A DNA stretch of 64,000 nucleotides from Kalaharituber pfeilii (lineage: Eukaryota; Ascomycota; Pezizomycetes; Pezizales; Pezizaceae). How positions within the stretch are numbered: the stretch's first letter is position 1; the number at the start of each line of letters is the position of its first letter. This document shows positions 47,384 to 58,905 of the stretch, piece after piece. The DNA lies in NCBI GenBank assembly GCA_015179045.1, contig WHUZ01000007.1, positions 434,001 to 498,000 of the forward strand, read 5' to 3'. A program made the position numbers and the translations under genes. Below the pieces are notes generated by a model that was given only the letters and a program-made list of their open reading frames with translations, was not told the DNA's origin and searched no databases.

Positions 47384-50300
47384 GGAATATCAGTTGACGG
47401 GCCGAGTTGGAAGGGCAAATAGAACAAGAGTTGGATAATTGGCAGCAGCGATAATCTAGAGCTTTGGTTACTGCACAGCTCTATGCTCTAAGGTGGGAGT
47501 GAGATGTTGTGTGTGGCGGGGTAGACAGGATGTGGGATTTTACGGCAAATGAATTTGGGTTGGTGGAGGGGGGTTACTATGCAAAGTACGCGGGCGCTGA
47601 GAGGCTCCAGTTACTAAGCAGATGACATTATGTCAGGATGCAAGTCCTAGGTTGTGCCAAGCTTGGAATAGTTCAGCCAACCTTTATGCAATATCTTGCA
47701 ATCCTCCCGTTCAACTTTGACGAAGCCAATCCAGATTATCGTCCTGGGAGGTCGAATTCCTTACCAAGGATAACTTTCTCGTGATGCTTGACATCGTCCT
47801 TATCATCATACTCCGACCAGTGTCTCTGTGAAGGGTAGCGGGGGGGTAATTTCTATTGTGCATAACCGTCTCAATGTGGGTGATTGTATGGTTAGCTGTG
47901 GAGGTAGGTTCAGTTTCCGCGTCTCTGAATGTTTCTGAGCAAATTGGAAAAGTGAAATCTGTGTCAATGACTAGTCTCGGTCAGTGACGAATTGTGGATC
48001 CTGGGTATCATTTCGCTAACCCCTCTGGCGAAAACGGAATCCATGCTCGCGATCGCAAATGTGTCCATTCAGGTGTTCTGAATAGGATGGCCCCATACGA
48101 TTGGACTTCTTTCGAGACAGCAGATATCTTTCTGCTAGAGGAAGAAAGTACGGAAGATGGATCACAGACATGGACGACACCGTTTAGGTCTCAAATATCA
48201 ACTCCCGCCAGAATGAATTCCTTCTTGAGCCGGGTGTTCAGCAGCTGCTTGATCAATATTCCAAATCGATGAGTCCAAATATGAGTGCATCACCAAGGTA
48301 CGTTATTTACACTAACGGAAAACTACATCATGGAGTTTAATACTAATATGTTTGATCTTGATAGCCGGATTGTCCATCCCATGAGCCGTGATCCAACAGA
48401 TCCTCATCGTATATGGCATCAGCTTCTTCTGGGGCAAAGTACAGTGCTTAGGTAAAGATATCAGTACGCCCCTAAAATTTGTGTAGTAGCAGTCAAGTTC
48501 CGTAGCCGTACATACAGGACTTCCGTGTGCAACCCGCTGCTCGTGCCCCATTCACCATCATATGCAGCGCAACCTTTCCTGATACGAGATTAACTTCTTG
48601 GGTGTACGGATATTTTTTTGTAGAATGAGAGGGCAAGAGCTGCAGCAATACCAAACTGCTAAGTATCAACTTATTTGAAGGTACTTCCCCCATTACTGTG
48701 GTTTGCAGGGGTAAGTAACAAAGTTTACATCAATCCATATTTCAACGTCAGCTCCTAGCTCTTGGTAAACTAGACTAGTACCAAGTACTTAAGAGGTAAT
48801 CTTGACTTAAAGGTATAGATAGCATTTCCAACTGCTACCATAGCCACTATAGTATAATCACAAGCAGCATACAAGTTATTTTCCTAGGGTACTTGAGCAT
48901 GGCATTAGCATTTTATAATCTGGCTGTACAGCATTGGTACGAAAGTGCCAAGGGTACCTGACGACAAGGCATCAATTACAATATTGGATGGCAAGGGCAC
49001 GCAATGTCAATTGGCACTAGCCTTGACTGCATTTCCTTATTAAGCAACAATAGTATCAGTGGCCAGACTTAGTACCATACCAAGACCCTATCTCGACCTA
49101 CATATCTAATCTGGTTGGCAGAGGAACGACCCTCGAGTTACTAGCTACCCAAGTTTATACATTTATGGTGCATATTTTGCAAAACAAAACATCACATCCA
49201 TAATCACTGTATAGAGGATATACGCACGTAGGAGTTCTATGATTTCTCGGGATGGGTTGACTTTGCTGAAGCTTCTGACTGAGCGCCAATCAACATAAGT
49301 TCCCACCAGCCACAATGTGAAACCAAACCCAACACACTCTGTGTTGTCACTGAGCTATGTCGATGATCCTAGTCTTGGTTCATCTGAAATATTTGATGTG
49401 AATACAATACATTGTATCAATTGAAGCTCAACAATGTGCTACAGTTGCCCCGGCTTAGTCTGTGAAGGTATTGTGAGCAACACCAACACTAGAAGTATTA
49501 TTAAGAATCAAATTTAAGGCATTGTTATCTATCACCGAGAGCTCTTGAGAATCACGTTCCTTCACCACACCCCGTCTTCCTGGTGGCACTATGACATATT
49601 CCTTTCTCCTCATGTATCTGTTGTCCTTAAGAGGGAGTACAATCAGACTGTAGATAAAGTATTGTATGTGAGCATGGATCTACTGTGGTCGATGCCTACT
49701 GCGCCGTCAATATGGAATTTCGCTTGTCGCATAACTAGGAATTTCTGCAGCATTGCGATTCAACGACTTGAATATATACCAGCCTGACCCCAGATTCCCT
49801 ACTACCCTAGCTTGTCAAGAGCAGATTGCCTCAGTTCTTAGCATCCTGACCTAGCGCTTGCCGTGCGAGTTAGAAGTGAAGAAGAGAATTACGCGGCTAA
49901 GTAATTTGCAGCCCTTGGAGTCTCCTCGCAGTGTTCCGCGGTCGAGGACGCAGCAGGAGTCGCCAGAAGTTGAGCACGAGAGGCAAGTCGCAGACTATAA
50001 TCGCAGTCGCCGTGGGTCATTGTCTGGCTCGTTGACAACAGTGGTTCCAACAAGCCCCAAACAAACACAGAGGGCGCACGCACGCCCGCCCAAGAGCCCC
50101 CCCTACCCCCTCCCCCCACCCCAGTCTGCCATCGCATCGCTCCTCCTCTGGCGAAAAAAGTGTCCAGCTCCATTCTCTCCATCACCCCCTCCCCCACTTT
50201 GTTCCTCCTCTGCGACCTCCCCCTCCCCCCCCGCACCGTGAGGCCCAGTCCCTTGAACGCTTACCCACACCCACACCCACTTACCTCCTAACGCCGCCCT

Positions 50301-50537
50301 CCGATCCGTACAACGCAATCGTCACTCCAACCAGGTCACTCGTTTGGTTTCCGAGACAAAAGCGCCGAACAAGCTGAGCAAACCCGTGACGAGGGCCCCA
50401 CACAAGGAGCAATAAAGCTAAGAAAAGATTTAGAGGGAAAAAAAAAAAGAAAAAGAAAGAAAAGAAGAGAAAAAGAAAAAGGAAAGGAAAAACGAAAACG
50501 CGTCTATCAGGGTGCCCATCTCTCCTGATCGCCCAGC
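47384..50537. other. Intergenic between divergent Rpn2 and RNA triphosphatase genes
   Basis: No gene supported. The two flanking genes are divergently transcribed, 3.2 kb apart. 50040-50290 is C-rich and 50429-50500 is a purine tract (GAAAAAGAAA type) just before the triphosphatase start, probably 5' UTR. A plus frame at 47994-48272 is unassignable. Confidence 0.5.
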
Positions 50538-53500
50538 ATGGACCTTCGTTCCATGCTTAATGATTCTGCGTCGCAGAGGCCTCAGCAGCAGCAGCAGCAG
50601 CAGCAGCAGCATCCACAGCATCCACAGCATCATCACCATCATAATCAACCACAACAACAACAGCAGCAACCACAGCAACCACAGCATTCGCCGCCCCCTC
50701 CCCCGGCGCAGCACCACCGTCAACACCACTCGCCGCTGCAACCCCCTCAGCCGCAGCAATATCAGTCACCGGGCTATCCCCCGCGCCAGCAACAGCAGCA
50801 ACAACAGCAGCAACCCTACCCGCCTGCAACATCGCCTCACCATGCCTCCTCCCCTTCAAACCAGTATCCCTATCCACCCGCATCTCCCCATGGAGTCCCT
50901 CCTGTAGGTCAGCATCATTACGCTCACTCGCATAGTCAAGGACAGCCCCCATACGTCGCATCCCCAGGCAAATCGCAAGGCCATCAGCCGCATCCGCAAT
51001 ACCAGCAGATACAGCAGCAGCAACAACCGCAACATTATCAACCTTCTACTTCAAACGCTGGAAGCCCCCTACAGACACAGTTCTACCCGCCACACTCCCC
51101 ACATCAGCAGCAGTTTAATCCTCACTATCAACGGCATTCTCCTGCAGCATCTCCTCGGGGCCCTGTCAGGCCCCCTTTACCACAAACAACCTCGAATGAG
51201 CGCGCCCCGCAGTCCATTTCCGCTCCGCCAAGTGCAAATCGGCATTCAAGAGATCGGGAACGGGACCGGCGCATAGATCGCGACAGAAGCGTCTCACCAA
51301 AGACTAGGGTTTACCCAGAGGAATACGACCGAGAGGCCGACAGCGTGATGCGTGAGGAGGTACAACCTGGCTACGCAGGAGGCACGGGGGGGGCGCCCCA
51401 GGGAGGGCCGTCGGCGCAGCCGGCTCGGCCAAGCCATCATCGCAGCCTCTCTCAGGGCACACCGCTGCCGGCGAGGAGAGGAAGCTCAATCGTGCAGCAG
51501 GGCCAGGGGGCGCCGGGGGGGCAGCTACAGCGCAGCATGGAGGTCGACTCGGAGGCCGACGGCAGGGTGTGGAGCAGCACCGCGCCGGCGACGCCCGTGG
51601 ACCGAAATAAAGGGGTCAACGGGCACTTTGAGCAGGGGCCGCACGGCCGCGACGGCAACGGGAGCCAAGCCCACCAAAGCCAGATCGCCCCGATGACCAA
51701 TCCGCCCGCCAACAACGCGCCGCCTGCCGCGCTCGCAGGCCCGCACCCGCTCGCAGGCCCGCACCCGCACGCACCGCACGCACCGCACGCACCGCACACG
51801 CAGCACGCAGCACCGCCTCACCCGCCGCAGCACCCGCCGCCGCAGCAGATCCAGCCCGCGCCCAGCGCCGCGCGCCCGACGACCTCGCCGTCCGCCAAAG
51901 AGCAGCCCCCGCCGTTCCACGCCCCGGCCCACCACCGCTCGACGCTGGCAGCCGCCCAGCCCCCGTACCCGCACAGCCGGCCCCCGATTCCCCCGATGCC
52001 CCCGATGCCCCCGTCGCCGAAGCCCCAGCGCGAGCGCGAGCGCGAGATCCAGCCCCCGCCCGCGCCCGGCAGCATGGCCGGCCCCCCGCCCAGGAAGCGT
52101 GCCCGCTACGAGGAGCCCCCCATCTTTGCACGCAAGGCCAGCAGGAGCACCAGCAATTCTCCCGTGATGCCCAACCGCCGGAATCCCCCCGGCCAGCCTC
52201 TCCAGCAGCACGACCCGCACCCGCAGCAGCACCACCCGCAGCAGCACCACCCGCAGCAGCACCACCCGCAGCAGCACCACCCGCAGCAGCACCAGCAACC
52301 CCAGCAGGCACAGCCGGTCTCCCAGCAGCCTCCACAAGGACAGCCAAACCAGAAGGGATCGGTCCCCCCCTTGCAGAAACAGAACACGGGCCCTCAGCCT
52401 ACTCACCCTCCTCCGTCGCCCGCGTTGATATCCCATCCCCGCCCTCCTCATCCCAACGAACACCCGACACTTGGCTTATGGGAGCCCTCGATCACCAATG
52501 TCGTGCCACCCGAAGACCTCACTCGGAAAATCACCGACTTTCTTTTGCTTCACGTTGTCATGAACGATGATCCGAGCCTTGATTGGACTGGTTCGGGCGG
52601 CCCAATGCTGGAAATTGAGGCGAAACTTGGCCAGATCGTATCAAGGGGGACGGAGTCGCGTCTTCGGCTTCCAATACTAACCGAGGCAATTCTCATTGAT
52701 GGCCGGGACTTTGCCTTTAGAAGCACCATGACTGAGGTATGATTTCAATTTGTCCCGTCAATCTATTGCGCTGAATTTGCTGACATTCCCTCAGCAACAA
52801 CACAAAACTTTCAATAATTTTCTTAATGAACGCTACGCAGAATGTATGCAAAAGCCGAAGCAGCCGCCCCCTTCACCCTCACCCTCACCTGGAACTCCAA
52901 ATAATCACCACAACTTAGCTTCACCCCCATCTCGTGTCAAGATGGATTACATTCATACAAAGGAACGTGACACTTTTTATGAGCTCCCCCCCCACACGTT
53001 CCATACCCTGCCATTACTAGTCCAGAAGTTCATTAGTAAGAAGACACCGAAGGTCAGAGTTACAACGAATATGAAAACAGGCCAGGTCATCAATAAAATC
53101 ATCAAGTGCAGAGTGGCAGATCTCAATATCTACAGTCCAGCCACTGCGTTTGACTGGCGTGTGAGCGTGAACCTGGAAATGCCGTATACGGGTGAAGTTG
53201 ATGAGAAAAGTGGAGGCACTGGGGGGGGGAAAGGTGATGCCAGGGGAACTGGAGGGGAGAGAAATAAGGACCGCATGAGTTATAGATGTTTGGATGGGAA
53301 ATTCACGATTGATTTGACGCAAGTGACACAGTCAGACGTAGGTTTCCCTACATCCACCTCGCATTTGCTTCAAGCAATTGGCTTACTTATCTTGATTATA
53401 TAGAGCTCTAAAAAGGAGCATGAGCTCGAGGTAGAAATGAGCTCCGCAACCCTTAAACGGCAGGGAACACTTGCCATGGCAAGGAAAGAGAATGGATTTG

Positions 53501-53574
53501 AGGAGCTGGTGAGGGGCTTTGTGAATAACGTGAGGACTCTTGTGAGGGTCGTGGATTACGTTCCGTATCAATAA
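50538..53574 (+). CDS. CET1: mRNA 5'-triphosphatase, capping enzyme beta subunit (Cet1-like)
   Basis: Exons 50538-52736, 52795-53337 and 53404-53574, introns of 58 and 66 nt, give 970 residues. It removes the gamma phosphate from nascent pre-mRNA, the first step of capping, in the nucleus as partner of the guanylyltransferase. The metal-dependent tunnel domain occupies only the last 310 residues: HPTLGLWEPSITNVVPPEDLTRKITDFLLLHV, then the first metal-binding strand MLEIEAKLGQIV (about 690-701), KVRVTTNMKTGQVINKIIKCRVADLNIYSPATAFDWRVSVNLEMPY, and the last Glu-rich strand EHELEVEMSS in exon 3. The first 660 residues are low complexity: poly-Gln, His/Pro/Gln and Ser/Pro, with a five-copy 15-bp repeat. 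The yeast protein is only about 550 residues, so this N-terminal extension is large; its role is unknown. Reverse-strand frames across it are shadows. Confidence 0.93.
50586..50672 (+). repeat. Poly-Gln/His coding microsatellite
   Basis: CAG runs followed by CAT/CAC-rich triplets code for QQQQQQQQQHPQHPQHHHHHNQPQQQQQQ near the start of the triphosphatase. Such tracts vary in length between strains and make this a likely polymorphic site. Confidence 0.7.
52218..52292 (+). repeat. Five perfect copies of a 15-bp coding repeat
   Basis: CACCCGCAGCAGCAC is repeated five times without mismatch in the N-terminal region of the triphosphatase, coding for (HPQQH)5. Perfect identity suggests recent expansion. 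The reverse strand stays open and gives artificial Cys/Trp/Gly-rich frames. Confidence 0.85.
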
Positions 53575-54548
53575 ACCTTTTTCCTTTTTCTTCACTTTCC
53601 TCAAGGGCGGTATTCAAGACGGTTTTCTTGTTTATGAGTACTAGGTTATTGGAATTGATTTCCCATTATTTCTTACTTTTCTTTCATTGTTCAATTCTTT
53701 TGTGGTTACGAGTTATTCTCGTTTTCTTTGTTTTGGTCATATGCGTTGTTCTCTATCATTTTATGTCCCCTCCTGATCCTTTTGCCGTGTGGACAAACGT
53801 CATGTTACCCCACTTATTTTTCGGGGTAACTCTGTACTCTGTCATTCCACATATTTGTTGATGTCTTGCACATACTTCGTTCTCATTCTATGCCTTTCGG
53901 TTGAGGTTGGTTAGGGTATTTATTTGCTTCAGTCTTTTTACTCATTTTCCCCTTCTTAACTCATAGAAACCAATCAACGTGTGTATGTATAGCTCTTTTA
54001 TGTGTGTATGGTGTATGTGGGTTGGGTATCTGTGAATCGCTTATTCTTTGTTACGCTTTTTTGTTGCCTGAGCCTATTCATTAATGTCATCTTGACCTGC
54101 TTTCCCTTACTCTGTTTTGTCATCCACGCTGCAGAAAAGCCCTAATTATCAATATGTGCTATATTTCGCATGCTATCACATGGGGATTCTACTTCTCATA
54201 TCTTTGGCTGTCATCCCTCGTATTGATACGTGTAAATTTTTTTGACTTGCTTGTTGAGGTTTTCATCTGTTATTTAAGTGCCTTTTTCCTTTTGCGCTCC
54301 CTTTATCAAACATCTATTATATACATGTTGACGTTAACTCAATAAGCAATGTTGTCTATATTGGTCTTTGCAATGGAAAAGGAATGCTTAGATATTGCTG
54401 AATAGTTATATAGTTGAATATGACCTGTTGGAGTACTAGTGATGCTATTATGAAGGACATTCGAGCTCGCCTATCAATGCTCGCGCTTCTATCATGAATT
54501 CCCCACTGCCCTGTCCTTCTTCTCAAACCCAATATTAACTTCATAACC
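53575..54548. other. T-rich spacer between convergent genes
   Basis: Downstream of the plus-strand triphosphatase and of the minus-strand small membrane protein. It is strongly T-rich on the plus strand (53630-54330) with no coding pattern; frames there translate to hydrophobic strings because of composition. It probably holds 3' UTR and terminators. Confidence 0.5.
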
Positions 54549-55100
54549 CTACCGGCCTACCTCATTCCCTTTTGAGTTAGATTGAGAAGGTATCGCAAGC
54601 TTCCTCCTTTCCTCTCCTTGTACGACTATCATATTTGTTAGCTGCTGTATGTCATTCTGTCGCGCTGGGATAGGCTTAATCTTACGCCTCTTCCACAATA
54701 CCCAGCTCGTCACAAGCGCAATAGGTAGTGCAATGATAGCAGTTCGGACACTCAGGGGCGGAATATTAGCTTCATGAATCCCGTTTTATATTTCCCTGGG
54801 TACTTCTATTCTCGGATGTTCCCTTCCGGGACGGGGCGCATAGAAAGCATCATTGCGAACCAACCCCGGCAAATGGGTACCATGGGACCTCAAGCAGAGA
54901 ACCCGAATGGGAGAGAACAACAGCAATAACACTCACCGCCTCTCTGCATCCTTATACTTCCTCGGCAACTCCTTCGCACTCAGTGGCCGCGGAACGTCCG
55001 GCTTAGACTGCCCTGGGAGACGGTCCGTCTTCGCCCAGAGGGATCCGAATAGGCCGCGGGGAGAATGTGATGGACGGGAGACAGCAGGGGGCTTGGCCAT
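54549..55100 (-). CDS. Small single-pass membrane protein, possibly mitochondrial
   Basis: Two exons, 55100-54937 and 54750-54549, joined by a 186-nt intron (GTGAGT..CTGAG, branch GCTAATA) in phase 2, give 121 residues. The N-terminus MAKPPAVSRPSHSPRGLFGSLWAKTDRLPGQSKPDVPRP is basic and Ser/Pro-rich, then LSAKELPRKYKDAERRVRTAIIALPIALVTSWVLWKRRKIKP: an amphipathic lead, one membrane span and a positive stop. The tail (NDIQQLTNMIVVQGEERRKLAIPSQ) is charged. The layout is that of small inner-membrane or ER-anchored proteins, but I do not recognise the family. Support comes from a clean splice, frame closure on both sides and coherent composition; neither exon forms a long open frame by itself. 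Confidence 0.68.
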
Positions 55101-56026
55101 GGTGGGTGGGGGGAGGAGTCGGTGAGACAGGTATTGACTTGGCGAAGGTGGGCGTGCGTGGTCCGCCGAGTGGAGAGAGCGGGCTGGATTCTGAGGAGAG
55201 CGGTGTGCAAATGCTGTGAAGCAAAGCCTAATTAGAACAAGATATTCTTGGCAACGGCATGTTCAAGGTTTGACCAATCTTGTAAACAAGTTCTGATAAC
55301 GTTGAGGACTTCACCGGTATTAATATTATTACACAAATTATGAGATGAAACATGCTATTGATAGCGCATATGAAGATAGAATAACTGATCCGAGAATTTT
55401 GACCTGCCCAAGCCCAGACTTCAAGACGCCAATGAACAGAAAATATAAAAAGAAACACCAAGATAGTTATGTACAGAAAACTCGATGAACGTCTCCGAAG
55501 CAGTATGTTTGGAGTATTTCCAGCTCATGTTTTCCTTACCCTCTTTCCAGTTCTTGCTCCCTATTCCCCTTGTGCATGCTCACATGTCTTTTGCGTCTGT
55601 TTACTGTAATTACTGGTTTTGGCTCAGTACGTTTTTTTGAACGTTTTTTTGATCGACAAGAAATAGAGTAAACAGAAAAAGATAAATAAAAAATGTTTTT
55701 TTAGTAGAACATAGTATCTAGTATACAAGACCTGCACAGCCCAACATCGTACACAAGATATGTAAGTATTGGTATGTACATATTATATATCTAACCTTCC
55801 TCCCTGAACCATGGGATGTACCAAGCCAGGGTTCAATAAGATTAAATTCGAATGTGAATTGAGCTTGCAAAATGAATCTCTGGTTCTGTTTTGTAATCTA
55901 CAATCTCTTGTGACCTGTTTTTAGTTGTCGATCTAACACATGTTTATCGATAACAGGAAATAAGACGATCATGGGGGGAGGTGGTAACAAAACACCCTAG
56001 ATTGATATATCAGCGCTCTCTTGATG

Positions 56027-56059
56027 TAGAGAACCCCGGTTACGAGACTATAGAGAACC
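56027..56059. mobile_element. 15-bp transposon-end scar flanked by 9-bp direct repeat (copy C)
   Basis: TAGAGAACC (56027-56035), CCGGTTACGAGACTA (56036-56050), TAGAGAACC (56051-56059). Same 15-mer and same spacing as copy A at 14257-14289, but with an unrelated 9-bp repeat. Confidence 0.75.
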
Positions 56060-57942
56060 TACATTGTGAAGGAAAACTATGGACGTGGCATATCGATTCA
56101 CCCTGTACGTATACACCACAGAAATCAACAATCTCATAAAGAATTCACAGTACCGTTCAAGCAAAGGTAGGGAAGATTCTAATTGCAGACGTGCAGATTC
56201 CATTACACGTTTACAAGTATTTGTTACTAGTAACCTTTTTTTATATCTATTCATAGTTGCCAAGATTCAGTGAGGTATATTTTTTTTTTTACTCTTCCTA
56301 CTTTAATACCATAAGCTTATGTATGTAGAGCAGATGCAAGGCTGGTGACAAGACTACATGCAAGGGGTTTTTCTAGAATAATTCACCGGCGCCTGATGCA
56401 CGTAATTGGTGTATCGTGGAAACCCAACTAGATACGTACACAAGGTTTCAACACCGATAGGCTAAAGGCTTATCTTGCTCCACTCTAGAGCAGCATTCGC
56501 TCGCTCCTTGGGTAGGCTATTTATGTATAGATGCAGGTCTTGCAGTATAAAAAGCGTCTTTCAAAAAGGGTCGGATCCAAGGTTCCAAATCCCTTTTGCG
56601 TTACGGGAGGCTGTACAGTCCCAAAACTCTGGTTGGTAAGCGCGCTACACAATAATACGGCTCACAACGTTGACGTCTTCTTACGAGGTCGCACTTGTAT
56701 TCATGCTAAGTAAATCTATCCAGGAGCGGCTGTGCGTTCACGTGAGAAAGGGGTACAGGTTCCGGCCACGTTTTGAATAGACATAAGCGCGAAACCGAAG
56801 AGGCCCCACTATGGGCTCGCCGTCAACGCCAGGTACTCCGAGTGAACATATTCTCTGCAGCGTTTTGTGGGTGGCAAGCGACAATGAGGATCATATGCGG
56901 AAATATAAATTTTTTCTGTGTAGAAAGATGAAGTCGCTGCTTCATTCACACAGCACACAAGCTAGCCCTGATTGGCGAATAGTCCTTGCTGTGGTAGCGA
57001 GGACTTGTTTACCTCAATATCTTGAGGGTGGGGAGTTGTCTCAGCAACCACCCGACAGTCAGCACATAATCATACACTGACACACGCACGTACGCGCACA
57101 GAGTCTCGGACGGTGGACGGGGCAGGCCCAGAACAAGGGCGAGAGTCATTTCGGAGCCCATGACAGAAACCGGGCCATCACTCATCACTGACCCCACCAT
57201 CGATGACTGACTTACTTAGTTGGGCAGATAGTCTACGGGTTAATTTCGTTTGGTTCGGCGCCCTTGTACTAGTACACGTTTAGAGAGTGATTTTTTTGGC
57301 TGCTGCTGCAACAGCAGAAGCAGCAAAAACATGATTGCATGTTCTAATTTCAGTGTCGAATAGCGTGTCTGATCTGAGTTTTGCTGCTGCGGCCAACATA
57401 ATGCCCTGATGCGGCCGGGCCAACCAACCCACCTTCATCTAATCCGACGCGCCCAGGCTGGAGCAGGCGCACCTGAGGTGGGGGGGGGGGGTGGGAGGAG
57501 AGGAGGAGGAGGGCGATCGCGAGGAGGGGCATCGCTGCGTTGCAGTGTTTTTGCTGCTGGAGCAACGCTGCAGTGCTGCACAGGCAATCATGATACGGGC
57601 TGCAGCAGGCTCCCGAAGGCCGTGGTGCACATGTATACCAGTGGCATGAGGGGTTGGGCGGGGGTGCAGTAGGGCAGCGAGAGGATGCGTAGACGTTTCG
57701 TCACATCTTAGTGACAGCGAGGGTGGAGATGTCGCTAATTTGCTGTGCGCCGCAGAGGAGTGTGTGTTTGATTGCGAGGGATCGCACCGTCATATACCCG
57801 CGTGCCTGGCTGGAGGAGGCCGCCGTCGAGGCCTGAAGCCGCTGAGCGAATCCGCGGGCCTGGCCTCCTCCAGCAGCCGCAGCGGCGAGCGGGGGCCAGC
57901 GATGGCCGCCCCCTGCCGCCTGCGCTGCCCGGCCAGCCCGCT

Positions 57943-58027
57943 GCTGCGTGCGCCCCCCTCCCCCGTCCCCGTCCCCCTCCCCCCCTCCCCCTCCCCCCTC
58001 CCCCCTCCCCTCCCCTCCCCTCCCCCA
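57943..58027. repeat. C-rich CCCCT/CCCCCTCC tract
   Basis: About 85 bases almost purely C and T with runs of four to six C. The complementary strand could form G-quadruplex structures. It lies about 0.9 kb upstream of the start at 58906, within the likely promoter. Confidence 0.6.
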
Positions 58028-58905
58028 GCGCGCTGCACTATTTACTGCGACGCACCGCCCAGGGTTGCGCACGCCTATTTTGCGGCCTCCTCTCCTTAAT
58101 CAACGTCCGCTCAACCCCATATTCACCCCCCACTGATCCTCTCCATCCCGTCGCCCAACAACCCACCTGTATTGCACTCCACTGTCGCTCTCGACCCGCA
58201 CTCCCTCCAGATACTTATGCCATTGCTGCCTGCACAGTACGCCCAGTGCATCCTCTTCTCCCCATCCTAGCGGTTACCGTCGCCCACTCCCCGCTCCAGC
58301 AGTCAGACTGCTTTGCTCCCTGACGCGACTCGACACCTCCCCCCGGTGCAGTCTCGTCTCGCCATACAGTCACCGCAGTCCGCCCGCTGCCTTCGTCAGT
58401 TTCGCTCGACTCGTCCCAACAACCCGCACGGCCGCTGCTTGCACTGAGCTCCTAGCCTGCATTACATACTGCATATCTGCAGCCCCTCATCCGGACACGC
58501 TGCCGTGGTGGGAGGTTTTCATATCTGCGTGCTGGAGTTGTGAAGTAAACCAAAGAACTTGGCTCGCAGTCGTTCACACCCCTCTTCCCGCACTGCCTGC
58601 CGCTTCCCCCTCTTCCCTCCCCACTCCTCTCCCCGCCCTGTAGCCAACTTGATTTTTGAACCGACAATAATATATTTGCGGGTGCCCTGGCATCCCACTA
58701 TCACCCTAAAAATACGCTCCCACGTCCTTCCGACAAAATAGCCAAAGTGACTACCCTACAAACACCGGTCCCGCGACCACCACCTCTAGCTGTCGTGACT
58801 ACTCCGCTAGACACGCAGAGCAGCCTTGGTAGAATTCACAGTTTTCCACAAGCAGAACACGAGAAGACTCCGGTTTCAAGTACAACTTTAGCGTTTACCC
58901 TGAAG

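Larger units (their letters stand above)
55101..58905. other. Intergenic and long upstream region of the Lys/Ala-rich gene
   Basis: No further gene supported. 55230-56350 is AT-rich and contains the 9-bp-flanked 15-mer at 56027-56059. 57400-57700 and 57780-58030 are GC-rich; 57943-58027 is a C-rich/CCCCT tract (G-rich on minus). 58030-58905 is C/T-rich with no long coding pattern and is a plausible promoter and 5' UTR for the gene starting at 58906. Confidence 0.45.

Noticed and set aside
51525..52463. Minus-strand 312-codon frame, with further overlapping frames of 243 and 93 codons
   Set aside because: Shadow of the low-complexity triphosphatase coding region. Composition (Arg/Leu or Cys/Trp/Gly strings) simply mirrors the CAG/CCG-rich plus strand.
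56530..56640. GGATCCAAGGTTCCAAATCCC as a possible tRNA B box
   Set aside because: No matching A box, acceptor stem or anticodon arm could be folded around it. I found no convincing tRNA or rRNA anywhere in the window.
57701..58323. Frames of 120-183 codons in the C-rich region
   Set aside because: Pro/Ser or Gly/Arg low-complexity translations of a CCCCT tract on both strands; more likely promoter or 5' UTR of the gene at 58906.
58747..58905. In-frame extension upstream of the disordered protein
   Set aside because: The open frame begins at a GTG codon with no ATG before 58906, so I placed the start at the first ATG, where the conserved-looking SGFKNLRAMFEQ begins.
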